Origin: Rhodopseudomonas palustris
Lineage (GTDB): Bacteria; Pseudomonadota; Alphaproteobacteria; Rhizobiales; Xanthobacteraceae
NCBI RefSeq assembly: GCF_013415845.1
Contig: NZ_CP058907.1
Location: 496,001 to 560,000 of the forward strand
Direction of reading: 5' to 3'
DNA: 64,000 bases
Part shown: positions 26,276-34,177 of the stretch, in pieces
Numbering within the stretch: the stretch's first letter is position 1
Layout: each line of letters starts with the position of its first letter
Made by a program: the position numbers and the translations under genes
Notes under the pieces: model-generated
The model's database searches: none
What the model was told of the DNA's origin: nothing
The model's input: the letters and a program-made list of their open reading frames with translations, nothing else

Positions 26276-26385
26276 GTCATTCCGGGGCGCGCGTAGCGCG
26301 AACCCGGAATCTCGAAATTGTTGCTACTGTCCGCTGGACGTCAGAGATTCCGGGTTCGCTCGCTTTGCGAGCGCCCCGGAATGAC
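26276..26385. repeat. Interspersed palindromic repeat, family A, copy 2
   Basis: Arms 26276-26313 and 26344-26385 start and end with gtcattccgggg/ccccggaatgac, with inner cccggaatctc/gagattccggg and small hairpins in each arm. It fills the space between converging crotonase and VOC genes. Confidence 0.88.
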
Positions 26386-26391
26386 GCGTGG

Positions 26392-27156
26392 TTAGGTGGT
26401 CAGCCTAAACTCGACGCCTGCCAGGCGGAAGCCATTGGCAGTGAGCGGCACGCCCTGCGCCTGTGCGGCTGCGCGGACTGTCTCGGGAGCTGCGACCTTG
26501 AACGTCAGCGCCGTCATGGCTTCGCTGGCGCCTTGTACGAACCGGAATGTGGCGTTCGGCAGTCGAAGTTCGGCGACGCCATCCGCATCCGTTTCCACCG
26601 GCAGTTCGAGAATCCGGCCCCAATGCGCGGCGAGATCGGCTGGGTCGGGACTTTGCATCTCGACTGCGGTCAGCGCCTGGGTGGTGTCGGTGCGGATCGC
26701 CTTGGCCCACTCGGGGCCGGCCGGTGGGTAGGGGCCGCGAATGTTGTCGCTGCCTTCGGTGTGGTTGAGCTCAATGAAGGCAGCCCGGCAGTCGCGCGGG
26801 TGGAGCTGCACGCCGTGATACGGCGCATGGTCGATCACATTGGCGGTGCGCACGCCAAGGCTCGCGGCATGGCGGCCGCGGGCATCCGGATCGTCGCAAC
26901 AGAAGATCGCCATGTAGCCGCCGCGGCCTTGGGTCTTCTCCAGGAAACGGCCGGCCGCGGTGCCGGGCTGGGTCGGTGCCACGATTTCCAGAAGCGTCGC
27001 ATCGACCGGCAGCAGGACATTCTCCAGGCCGTATTTGCCGACGTGGGGATCGCGGTAGCAGATGTTGAGTCCCATGATCGTCGCAATGCGCGAGGCGGCG
27101 GGCTCGATCGGCTCAGTGACGAGGCAGATCTGGCGCAGGCGGAGGAACGGCGCCAT
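26392..27156 (-). CDS. VOC-superfamily (glyoxalase-like) protein
   Basis: A 254-residue protein of the vicinal-oxygen-chelate superfamily, with Glyoxalase_3-like features. The N-terminal half has LRQICLV followed by GLNICYRDPHVGKYGLENVLLPV (in parts), IVAPTQPGTAAGRF and GRGGYMAIF. The mid region includes HPRDCRAAFIELNHTEG. Metal ligands cannot be assigned reliably; candidate His/Glu residues occur in ELNH and in VQLHPRD. The family covers ring-cleavage dioxygenases, glyoxalase and epimerase enzymes. It lies 2 bases from the crotonase gene on its 5' side, so both are probably in one transcript and may act in the same CoA/aromatic pathway. Confidence 0.8.
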   Translation of the reverse strand: MAPFLRLRQICLVTEPIEPAASRIATIMGLNICYRDPHVGKYGLENVLLPVDATLLEIVAPTQPGTAAGRFLEKTQGRGGYMAIFCCDDPDARGRHAASLGVRTANVIDHAPYHGVQLHPRDCRAAFIELNHTEGSDNIRGPYPPAGPEWAKAIRTDTTQALTAVEMQSPDPADLAAHWGRILELPVETDADGVAELRLPNATFRFVQGASEAMTALTFKVAAPETVRAAAQAQGVPLTANGFRLAGVEFRLTT

Positions 27157-27158
27157 CG

Positions 27159-27947
27159 TCAGCGGCCCTGAAACGCCGGCGCGCGCTTCTCGACGAAGGC
27201 GGCGGCGGCTTCCTTGTGGTCGGCAGTCTCAGCACAGCGCGAGTGATGCAGCGCTTCGGCGTCGAAGCAGGCTTCGAGCGACAGGCTTTCGGCGTTATTG
27301 ATGTTGGTCTTGATGTAGCCGAGCGTCACGGTCGGGCCTTGCGCCAGCGACAGGGCCAGCTCGCGCGTGGCGGACTCGACCTCGGCGTCGGGCACCACGC
27401 GGCTGACGATGCCGAGTGCCTGCGCCTGCTCGGCGGTCAGCACCGGCGAGGTGAGGTACAGCTCCCGCGCCTTCGCGGCGCCGATCAGCTGAGTCAGGAA
27501 GTACGTGCCGCCGAAATCGCCGGAGAGGCCGACCTTGGCGAAGGCAGTGGTGATCTTGGCCGAAGCACCTGCGACCCGCAGATCACAGGCGAGCGCCATC
27601 GACAGGCCTGCGCCGGCGGCCGCGCCGTCGATCTGCGCCACCACCGGCTTCGGCATCTGATGCAGGATGCGGGACACCTCCATGCCGCGGCGGAGGTTCG
27701 CCACCTTCTGTTCCAGCGGCGGCGGAGCACCTGCAGCCGCCATCGACTTGACGTCGCCGCCGACGCAGAACGTGCCGCCGGCGCCCTTCAACAACACCGC
27801 GCGGACTTCCGGATCATCCTTGGCGCGATGCGCCGCCTCCACCAAGCCGCGGATCATGTCCTGATTGAGCGCGTTGCGCCGATCCGGACGGTTCATCGTG
27901 ATGGTGAGCAGGCCGCGGTCGAGATCTTGCAGGACGATGTCGGTCAT
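27159..27947 (-). CDS. Enoyl-CoA hydratase/isomerase family protein
   Basis: A 262-residue crotonase-fold protein. Oxyanion-hole regions include FCVGGDVK near 60-67 and DGAAAGAGLSMALACDLRV near 103-121. In hand alignment, the first catalytic Glu position is Phe, while the second Glu is kept (ARELYLTS). A GDFGGTYFL stretch contains an Asp typical of the PaaG-like isomerase/hydratase group. It probably handles an unsaturated acyl-CoA in aromatic or fatty acid breakdown. It is the first gene of a minus-strand pair with the VOC gene. The start is ATG at 27947 with AAGGACCC upstream. Confidence 0.88.
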   Translation of the reverse strand: MTDIVLQDLDRGLLTITMNRPDRRNALNQDMIRGLVEAAHRAKDDPEVRAVLLKGAGGTFCVGGDVKSMAAAGAPPPLEQKVANLRRGMEVSRILHQMPKPVVAQIDGAAAGAGLSMALACDLRVAGASAKITTAFAKVGLSGDFGGTYFLTQLIGAAKARELYLTSPVLTAEQAQALGIVSRVVPDAEVESATRELALSLAQGPTVTLGYIKTNINNAESLSLEACFDAEALHHSRCAETADHKEAAAAFVEKRAPAFQGR

Positions 27948-28035
27948 GGCGGGTCCTTGTTGTTATTCGTTGCGCTCCAGGCACGGGCACCCATGGTGAG
28001 GAGGCGCCAGCGCCGTCTCGAACCATGAGCGTTCT

Positions 28036-28118
28036 GTCGTTGCGAGCCGAAGGCGAAGCAATCCAGCTTGGTACACCGAGCTGGATTGCCTCGTCGGCTT
28101 CGCCTCCTCCGCAATGAC
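28036..28118. repeat. Interspersed palindromic repeat, family B
   Basis: Arms gtcgttgcgagccgaaggcg…atccagct (28036-28068) and agctggattgcctcgtcggc…gcaatgac (28079-28118) fold into one long hairpin. This sequence type (gcaatccag, cattgcgag) is a second family distinct from the gtcattccgggg repeats. It lies between the crotonase start and the binding-protein end. Confidence 0.8.
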
Positions 28119-28124
28119 GGGTAG

Positions 28125-29330
28125 TTACTTCTTCACCAGCGGGCAGCGCGAGTCGGCGAGCGACTGGAATGCCTGATCGCCGGGAACGGTCGCGAGCAGC
28201 TTGTAATAGTCCCAGCGGCCCTTCGACTCCGATGGTTTCTTGACCTCGAACAGGTACATGTCGTGCACCATCCGGCCATCCTCACGGATCTTGCCGTTCT
28301 TGGCGAAGAAGTCGTTGATCGGCATTTCCTTCATCTTCTTGGTCACCGCGGCCGCATCGGTGGTGCCTGCCGCCTTGACGGCCTGCAGGTAGTGCATCGT
28401 TTCGGAGTAAAGGCCCGCCTGCGCCGAGGTCGGCATCCGCTTGGTGCGCTCCATGAACCGCTTGGAGAACGCGCGGGTCTCGTCGTTGAGATCCCAATAG
28501 AAAGCTTCGGCCAGGATCAGGCCCTGCGCGGTTTCCAGCCCGACGCTGTCGATGTCTGAGATGAAGGCGAGCAGCGGCGAGATCTTCTGGCCGCCTTTGG
28601 TGATGCCGAATTCGGCGCCCTGCTTGATCGCGTTGATGGTGTCGCCGCCGGCGTTGGCGAGGCCGATCACCTTGGCCTTTGAGCTTTGCGCCTGCAGCAG
28701 GAACGAGGAGAAGTCGGAGGTGTTGAGCGGATGCTTGACGCTGCCCAGCACCTTGCCGCCCGACGCCTTGATGACGTTGGTGGTGTCGCGCTCGAGGTCC
28801 TGGCCGAACGCGTAGTCGGCCGACAGGAAGAACCAGGTGTCGAGCCCCTGCTTCACCGCGGCAAGGCCGGTGGTGTTGGCCTGCGCGAAGGTGTCGAACA
28901 CGTAGTGCACGGTATAGGGGCCGCAGGCTTCGTTGCTGAGCCGGATCGACCCCGGGCCGGAGAACATGATGATCTTGTTGCGGGCCTTGGCGATCTCGGC
29001 GGCGGCCAGCGCGGTCGCCGAGGCGGCGACGTCGATGATCGCTTCGACGCCCTGATTGTCGAGCATGTCGCGGGCGATATTGGCGGACAGATCTGCCTTG
29101 TTGAGATGGTCGGCGGCGATGATCTCGACCTTGCGCCCCAGCACCGTGCCGCCGAAATCCTCCACCGCCATCTTGGCCGCGGTCTCGCTGCCCGTTCCGG
29201 TGATGTCGGCGTAGAGGCCCGACATGTCGAGGATCGCGCCGAGCTTCAGCGGTGGCTGCGATTGCGCCTGCGCGGCGGTGATCGCCGCGATCGATAGACA
29301 TGCGAGCAAAGTGGTGCGGAACGGCTTCAA
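28125..29330 (-). CDS. ABC transporter substrate-binding protein, branched-chain amino acid (LivJ) type
   Basis: A 401-residue periplasmic type I binding protein. The start is TTG at 29330 with GGGAGGA 5 bases upstream. The signal peptide (1-22, AQA|QS) precedes the Peripla_BP_6 pattern PLKLGAILDMSGLYADITG and AKMAVEDFGG. No LivHMGF permease or ATPase genes are adjacent, so it is an orphan that would have to use a transporter encoded elsewhere. In R. palustris many such proteins bind aromatic acids or fatty acids rather than leucine; the ligand here is unknown. A palindrome lies just upstream of the ribosome site. Confidence 0.92.
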   Translation of the reverse strand: MKPFRTTLLACLSIAAITAAQAQSQPPLKLGAILDMSGLYADITGTGSETAAKMAVEDFGGTVLGRKVEIIAADHLNKADLSANIARDMLDNQGVEAIIDVAASATALAAAEIAKARNKIIMFSGPGSIRLSNEACGPYTVHYVFDTFAQANTTGLAAVKQGLDTWFFLSADYAFGQDLERDTTNVIKASGGKVLGSVKHPLNTSDFSSFLLQAQSSKAKVIGLANAGGDTINAIKQGAEFGITKGGQKISPLLAFISDIDSVGLETAQGLILAEAFYWDLNDETRAFSKRFMERTKRMPTSAQAGLYSETMHYLQAVKAAGTTDAAAVTKKMKEMPINDFFAKNGKIREDGRMVHDMYLFEVKKPSESKGRWDYYKLLATVPGDQAFQSLADSRCPLVKK

Positions 29331-29346
29331 GACATCCTCCCTGGCG

Positions 29347-29370
29347 AGCGCCGATCATGATCGCGGCGCT
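29347..29370. promoter_or_regulatory. Palindrome upstream of the binding-protein gene
   Basis: Arms agcgccg/cggcgct flank atcatgatcg, itself containing the palindrome cgatcatgatcg. It lies 17-40 bases before the TTG start, near the transcription/translation start, as an operator or leader hairpin would. No regulator is identified. Confidence 0.45.
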
Positions 29371-29392
29371 TCTGATGATTGGCGCGATCATG

Positions 29393-29428
29393 CCGCATCG
29401 CCTGCTGCGCGGCAAGCGATGCGGTTTT
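29393..29428 (+). other. Stem-loop with short T-run
   Basis: The stem ccgcatcgc/gcgatgcgg (9 bp, perfect) with a 14-base loop is followed by tttt on the plus strand. It looks like a weak intrinsic terminator, but no plus-strand gene lies just upstream. Confidence 0.35.
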
Positions 29429-29683
29429 CCGGTGAATGGAATGAGTTTGTGCGTGCAGGGACCTGTTACTACACGTGACGGATCTGAAACGATTAGTAGT
29501 TGCGCGATCGCGATCATTGCTGCCCGGCGCGATGCGCGTCGCATCGGCCGCGATTCTAAACATCGGTCTGTCGCGTGACGGTCAGCGTCTCGACCGAGAT
29601 CGATCGCCATTCCACTTCGCCGGGATCGTGCGGGTCGCTAGTCTGGTGATGTTGCGGCGAACCGAATCAGCACGGCGGTCTCA

Positions 29684-30472
29684 ATGGCATTTCGGCGAAT
29701 CGGCGCCCGGTGGCTGACTGCGATCTGCGGCGGTGCTGTGCTGCTGTCGCAGCCGGGCGGCGCTGCGGCGGCGGGCTGTTTGGATCTGCCGGTCCAGGGC
29801 GAGGGCCTGGTGGCGTCGGTGATCGATCCGCGCACGCTGCGCCTTGCCGACGGCCGCGAAATCCGGCTCTCCGGAATCGAGCCGGCCCGCGAACAACATG
29901 ATGCGGAGGTTGCGGCCTTGTCGTCCCTGACTCTTGGCCGACGGGTTTCGCTGCATGGCGCCGACGACGGACCGGACCGCTACGGCCGGCAATTAGCCTT
30001 CGTGGGCGCGGAGCCGGGCATGGAGCTGGTGCAGCGTCGGCTGCTGGCTGAGGGTGGTGCACTGGTAGGGATCGACGCCATGCCGGCGGAGTGCCGGCAG
30101 GAATTGCTGGCGGCTGAGGCCGGCGCCCGCGCTGCGGCGGTCGGTATCTGGATGGCGAGGGATGTCATAAAAAACGCCGCAAATTCCGGCGATATGGTGA
30201 CCCGGATAGGGCGCTTTACCGTGATCGAAGGCCGAATCACCTCGGTGCGGGAGGTCGGTTCGACGGTCTATCTGAACTTTGGCGGTCGCTGGACTCGTGG
30301 CTTTGCGGTGACTATTTCAAGGCGCATCGTCGGGTTGTTCGAGGCCGCCGGGCTCGCACCCAAGTCTCTGACAGGACAACGAATTCGGGTGCGCGGCTGG
30401 GTCGAGAAGCGGGCCGGGGCGAGCATGGCGGTGCGCGACGTGGGACAGATCGAACGAGCGGGCGGGGACTGA
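29684..30472 (+). CDS. Exported staphylococcal-nuclease-fold (thermonuclease-like) protein
   Basis: A 262-residue protein with a signal peptide (1-29) and a TNase-like domain over about 38-160. Recognisable elements are DPRTLRLADGREIRLSGIEP and DRYGRQLAFV, which correspond to R35 and R87 of the Staphylococcus enzyme. The catalytic E43 position, however, reads Arg in GIEPAREQ instead of the usual DxPE. Metal-site Asp40 is replaced by Glu and T41 by Pro. It may thus be a weak or inactive nuclease used for binding. The C-terminal part (about 175-255) resembles an OB-like extension. It is followed 11 bases later by the M48 protease gene, so they form an operon. Confidence 0.78.
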   Translation: MAFRRIGARWLTAICGGAVLLSQPGGAAAAGCLDLPVQGEGLVASVIDPRTLRLADGREIRLSGIEPAREQHDAEVAALSSLTLGRRVSLHGADDGPDRYGRQLAFVGAEPGMELVQRRLLAEGGALVGIDAMPAECRQELLAAEAGARAAAVGIWMARDVIKNAANSGDMVTRIGRFTVIEGRITSVREVGSTVYLNFGGRWTRGFAVTISRRIVGLFEAAGLAPKSLTGQRIRVRGWVEKRAGASMAVRDVGQIERAGGD

Positions 30473-30483
30473 AGGGCCCGAAA

Positions 30484-32001
30484 GTGAGCAGTCGCGTGAA
30501 TTGGGGTGCAGCACGGCGCAACTTCCGAAAGGGCCGCCGCCAGGTGGCGGCGTGGCTGCTGCTGGGTGCTGCCCTGACGCTGGCCGGCTGCGGCGATCCC
30601 AGTCGGTTCGAGACCGGGCCGGTCGTCGCCGCGCCGTCCGCCAAGCCTGTGCGCCCGCCGGTGCAGTCGCAGGCGGCGGAGCGCGAGCACGAGCGCATCC
30701 TGGCGACCTATGGGGGCGCCTATGACGATCCCAAGCTCGAAGCGCTGATTTCCGGCATCGTCGACCGGCTGGTCGCCGCGTCGGATAGGCCGGATCTGAC
30801 CTACAAGGTGACGATCCTCAATTCTGGCGCCGTCAACGCCTTCGCGCTGCCGACAGGCCAGCTCTACGTCACCCGCGGCCTGATTGCGCTCGCCACCGAC
30901 ACGTCCGAACTGTCGTCGGTGCTGTCGCACGAGATGGCTCATGTGCTCGCCAAACACGCCGCCATCCGGGAGGACCAGGCGCGGCAGGCGGCGCTGGTCG
31001 CCCGCGTCGTCACCGACATGGGCAACGATCCCAGCATGACCGCGCTGGCGCTCGCCAAGACCAAGCTGTCGATGGCGAGTTTCTCGCGGCAGCAGGAGCT
31101 CGAGGCTGACGGCATCGGCATCGGCATCTCGGCGCGTGCTCAGTTCGATCCCTACGGCGCGGCGCGCTTCCTCACCGCGATGGAGCGCAACGCGGCGCTC
31201 AAGGCCAATCGGGGCACCGGCGACAGCCGCACCGACTTTCTGTCGTCCCATCCGGCGACTCCGGAGCGTGTCAGCAACGCCCAGAACAACGCCCGGCAGT
31301 ACACCGCTCCGCAGGGCGGCTGGCGTGGCGAACGCGGCGAGCGTGACCGCGAGGCCTATCTCAACGCCATCGACAACATCGTCTATGGCGAGGACCCGAG
31401 CGAAGGCTTCGTCCGCGGCCGCCGCTTCCTGCATCCCAAGCTCGGCTTCACTTTCCAGGTGCCGGACTCGTTCACGCTCGACAACACGGCGCAGGCGGTG
31501 ATCGGGCTGCGCGAGGGCGGCAATCAGGCGATGCGATTCGACGTCGTCCGGGTGCCGGCGGAGCAGTCGCTCGCCGACTATCTGAATTCCGGCTGGATGG
31601 AGAACGTCGACAAGAGCTCCACCGAGGAGCTGACCGTCAACGGCTTCCCGACCGCGTCGGTGACGGCGCGCGGCGAGCAGTGGCAGTTCAGGGTGTATGC
31701 GTTGCGGTTCGGCAGCGACGTCTATCGCTTCATCTTCGCGACCCGGCAGCGCACCGCCGAGAGTGACCGCAACGCCCGCGAGACGGTGAATTCGTTCCGG
31801 CGGCTGTCGCTCGACGAAATCCAGGCGGCGCGTCCGCTGCGCATCAAGGTGATCAGCGTGCAGCCCGGCGACACCGTCGAGTCGCTGTCGCACCGGATGT
31901 CCGGCGTCGATCGGCCACTGGAGCGCTTCCGTGTTCTCAACGGTCTCGACGCCCACGCCCAGGTCAAGCCGCGCGAGCTGGTGAAGATCGTCATCGACTG
32001 A
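30484..32001 (+). CDS. M48 metalloprotease lipoprotein with C-terminal LysM-like domain
   Basis: A 505-residue protein starting at GTG 30484 with AAGGG upstream. The lipobox LAGC ends at C36, so it should be a lipoprotein of the periplasm, probably outer-membrane-bound. The zinc motif HEMAH is at 149-153, and the third ligand is E205 in QQELEADG. This resembles BepA/LoiP-type proteases that control outer-membrane protein quality. Residues about 310-440 form an extra region, and the last 50 (VISVQPGDTVESLSHRM…) form a LysM-like domain that would bind peptidoglycan. It follows the nuclease-fold gene by 11 bases. Confidence 0.92.
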   Translation: MSSRVNWGAARRNFRKGRRQVAAWLLLGAALTLAGCGDPSRFETGPVVAAPSAKPVRPPVQSQAAEREHERILATYGGAYDDPKLEALISGIVDRLVAASDRPDLTYKVTILNSGAVNAFALPTGQLYVTRGLIALATDTSELSSVLSHEMAHVLAKHAAIREDQARQAALVARVVTDMGNDPSMTALALAKTKLSMASFSRQQELEADGIGIGISARAQFDPYGAARFLTAMERNAALKANRGTGDSRTDFLSSHPATPERVSNAQNNARQYTAPQGGWRGERGERDREAYLNAIDNIVYGEDPSEGFVRGRRFLHPKLGFTFQVPDSFTLDNTAQAVIGLREGGNQAMRFDVVRVPAEQSLADYLNSGWMENVDKSSTEELTVNGFPTASVTARGEQWQFRVYALRFGSDVYRFIFATRQRTAESDRNARETVNSFRRLSLDEIQAARPLRIKVISVQPGDTVESLSHRMSGVDRPLERFRVLNGLDAHAQVKPRELVKIVID

Positions 32002-32050
32002 GCCACAAGCGAGCCCTGCGCCGCGCCGCGCGCAACAGCCTCGCGCCCAC

Positions 32051-32079
32051 GAAAAAGGCCCGGCGATTCGCCGGGCCTT
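32051..32079 (-). terminator. Rho-independent terminator of carD
   Basis: Perfect 11-bp stem aaggcccggcg/cgccgggcctt with an att loop. On the minus strand it is followed by a T-run (the aaaaa at 32052-32056), so it terminates the carD transcript. Confidence 0.88.
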
Positions 32080-32105
32080 GATGTCTTCGAACCGACTGCG
32101 GTCGC

Positions 32106-33224
32106 TTACGCGGCCTCGTCGGTCACCGCCTCGTCGTCGGAATCGCCATCGAGATCCGCATCGGCCTCGGCTTCCGCCTCGGCCTTGGCGCCGCGGCGCG
32201 GGCTCTTGGCGAGCTGGCTCTCGACTTCCTTGACGGCTTCGGTCTCGGTGATGTGCTGCACAACCGCGATCTCGCGTGACAGGCGGTCGAGCGCGGCTTC
32301 ATAGAGCTGCCGCTCGCTGTAGGACTGCTCCGGCTGCGATTCCGAGCGGTACAGGTCGCGGACCACCTCGGCGATCGCGACGATGTCGCCCGAGTTGATC
32401 TTGGCTTCGTATTCCTGCGCGCGGCGCGACCACATCGTCCGCTTGACGCGGGCACGGCCCTTCAGGGTCTCCAACGCCTTCTTCACCAGCGCCGGATCGG
32501 ACAGCTTGCGCATGCCGACATTGCCGACCTTGGCGGTGGGCACGCGCAGCGTCATCTTGTCCTTGATGAAGTTGATGACGAACAGCTCAAGCTTGGCGCC
32601 CGCGATTTCCTGCTCCTCGATCGCGAGAATTTGGCCGACGCCATGGGCCGGATAGACCACGAACTCGTTGGCCTTGAAGCCCTGACGCTGGGTGACGGCC
32701 TTCTTCGGCTCCTCGACGCGCGCGGGCGCAGGGGCCGCCGGCTTTGCCGCCGCCACAGGCTGCTTCACTTCCGGCTTCGCCGCCGCCTTGGCAACCGGCG
32801 CCTTCACCTCGGTCTTGACCTCGGCGTTCACCTCCGCCTTCGGAGCGACGGCAGCCTTGGCAGGCTTCGCCGCCGGCTTGGTTGCTGCGGCGGGCTTGGA
32901 GGCCGCCGGCTGGGCGGGAGTTTTCGCAGACTTGGTTGGCATTTCACTTCTTTTGATTTTCGAGGACTTGAAGGCCGGAGCTTTGGAGGCCGAAGCCTTT
33001 GCAGCAGACCCCTTTGCGGTAGCGTGTTTGGTGGCGCTCGCCTTGCTGGCGCCCGCCTTGGTCTGGGTCTTGGAAACAGAAGCCTTTGCGGCGGTCGCTT
33101 TGGCGGCTGTCCGGGTGTCCTTGACAGAAGCCTTCGAACGGCTCTTTGTGGCTCCGCGGCTGGCCGCAGATGCCTTCTTGGCACCCTTTGAAGAAACACT
33201 CGTTTTACGCGTTTTCTGTGACAC
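32106..33224 (-). CDS. carD: CarD-family transcription regulator with long H1-like N-terminal region
   Basis: The CarD/TRCF RNAP-binding domain starts near NEFVVYPAHGVGQI and spans about 180 residues to the C-terminus. It would bind RNA polymerase beta and stabilise promoter opening at rRNA and stress genes. Before it lies about 190 residues rich in Lys, Ala, Ser and Pro. The reading frame stays Lys/Ala/Ser-rich (AKASA-type) back to GTG 33224, which I use as start. ATG 32942 (weak AGAAG site) and ATG 33299 are alternatives. The promoter-like site at 33322-33349 would give a 370-base leader for the short form, favouring a longer protein. The acidic C-terminus (DADLDGDSDDE) is notable. Confidence 0.75.
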   Translation of the reverse strand: MSQKTRKTSVSSKGAKKASAASRGATKSRSKASVKDTRTAAKATAAKASVSKTQTKAGASKASATKHATAKGSAAKASASKAPAFKSSKIKRSEMPTKSAKTPAQPAASKPAAATKPAAKPAKAAVAPKAEVNAEVKTEVKAPVAKAAAKPEVKQPVAAAKPAAPAPARVEEPKKAVTQRQGFKANEFVVYPAHGVGQILAIEEQEIAGAKLELFVINFIKDKMTLRVPTAKVGNVGMRKLSDPALVKKALETLKGRARVKRTMWSRRAQEYEAKINSGDIVAIAEVVRDLYRSESQPEQSYSERQLYEAALDRLSREIAVVQHITETEAVKEVESQLAKSPRRGAKAEAEAEADADLDGDSDDEAVTDEAA

Positions 33225-33312
33225 AGCCTGCGCGTGGAACCGCCACGCCCCTGTTCGTTGCTTTTGACGGGGAACCCTTCCCGGCCGCAAAAACGGCATG
33301 CCGGAGTTGACG

Positions 33313-33334
33313 AATGTGCTAAATATAGCACATT
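33313..33334. promoter_or_regulatory. 22-base AT-rich palindrome over the carD -10 region
   Basis: AATGTGCTA-AATA-TAGCACATT has perfect 9-bp arms. It overlaps the predicted -10 element and transcription start of carD, so it may be an operator. Confidence 0.6.
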
Positions 33335-33349
33335 CCCCGCAAAAATCAA
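33322..33349 (-). promoter_or_regulatory. Predicted sigma-70-type promoter of carD
   Basis: On the minus strand TTGATT (33349-33344) is separated by 16 bases from TATATT (33327-33322). The start would be near 33315, about 90 bases before GTG 33224. The surrounding AT-rich sequence is unusual for this GC-rich window. Confidence 0.6.
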
Positions 33350-33464
33350 TGATTTATGACGATTCCAGCCCATTCGGGGCGGTGCCCCGGGGCTCATCGC
33401 GTCAACAGGGTTAAGCTGGTCGGCCGGCTGTGCCGGCCTCTCAAGACCTTCAGCAGACCTCGGC

Positions 33465-33803
33465 TTAGTCGCCCGAACCCGGCTCCGAAGAGAAGTACTT
33501 CTCGAACTTGCCGGCCTGACCGTCGAACTCCTTGGCGTCCGCAGGAGCGTCCTTCTTCTGGGTCAGGTTCGGCCAAGTCTTGGCGTATTCCGAATTCAGC
33601 TCAAGCCATTTCTCGAGGCCCGGCTCGGTGTCCGGCTTGATCGCTTCCGCCGGGCATTCCGGCTCGCACACGCCGCAGTCGATGCATTCGTCCGGATGGA
33701 TGACGAGCATATTGTCGCCCTCGTAGAAACAATCCACGGGGCAGACTTCAACGCAGTCGGTGTATTTGCACTTGATGCAGTTTTCAGTGACGACGTAAGT
33801 CAT
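33465..33803 (-). CDS. fdxA: 7Fe ferredoxin FdxA
   Basis: A 112-residue ferredoxin of the Azotobacter FdI type. Cysteines sit at 9, 12, 17, 21, 25, 40, 43, 46 and 50, matching the family positions: C9, C17 and C50 for the [3Fe-4S] cluster, and C21, C40, C43 and C46 for the [4Fe-4S] cluster. The long C-terminal tail (residues 60-112) is also typical. It moves electrons at low potential in the cytoplasm; in alphaproteobacteria it is often essential and acts in redox homeostasis. It lies downstream of the S4-domain gene with a 74-base gap and upstream of carD by about 240 bases, all on the minus strand. Confidence 0.95.
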   Translation of the reverse strand: MTYVVTENCIKCKYTDCVEVCPVDCFYEGDNMLVIHPDECIDCGVCEPECPAEAIKPDTEPGLEKWLELNSEYAKTWPNLTQKKDAPADAKEFDGQAGKFEKYFSSEPGSGD

Positions 33804-33877
33804 CCCAACGCTCCGGAACGGTTCTAATTTTGAGTGTTTGCGTACCGCAGGAGCTCCGCAGCCGCAAGTGTCGATGC

Positions 33878-34147
33878 CTATTCCCGTGGCATTCCGAGAT
33901 CGGCATAAAGTCCAGTAACCGACTCGGCGTCGCCGCGGCGCTCAGTAAATCCAACCACCTTCAGCACCCGCACGCCACGATCCAGCGCAATCGTCAGCAC
34001 GTCGCCGACTTTGATGCCGTGTCCGGGTGAGGTCTCGCGCATGCCGTTGATGCGGACATGGCCGCGTTCGACAAGAGCGGCAGCGCTGGTGCGTGCACGC
34101 ACCACGCGGGCATGCCACAGCCATTTATCGAGACGCTGACGCTCCAA
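33878..34147 (-). CDS. RNA-binding S4-domain protein (Hsp15-like)
   Basis: An 89-residue single S4 domain starting [15 protein letters not shown], with the family pattern [19 protein letters not shown] near 19-37. Hsp15 (HslR) binds stalled 50S subunits carrying nascent chains. This protein is shorter than E. coli Hsp15 (133 residues) because the basic C-terminal extension is missing. It follows the helicase gene by 30 bases, so the two are likely one transcript and both act on RNA or ribosomes. It could also be a general S4 protein with unknown RNA target. Confidence 0.88.
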   Translation of the reverse strand: MERQRLDKWLWHARVVRARTSAAALVERGHVRINGMRETSPGHGIKVGDVLTIALDRGVRVLKVVGFTERRGDAESVTGLYADLGMPRE

Positions 34148-34177
34148 GCCCGAACCATCGGCTGTGCCGGCGCGGCC

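Larger units (their letters stand above)
29331..29683. other. 353-base divergent intergenic region
   Basis: It separates the binding-protein gene from the nuclease-fold gene. Besides the palindrome at 29347-29370 and the hairpin at 29393-29428, I see no ORF and no clear promoter. Confidence 0.5.
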
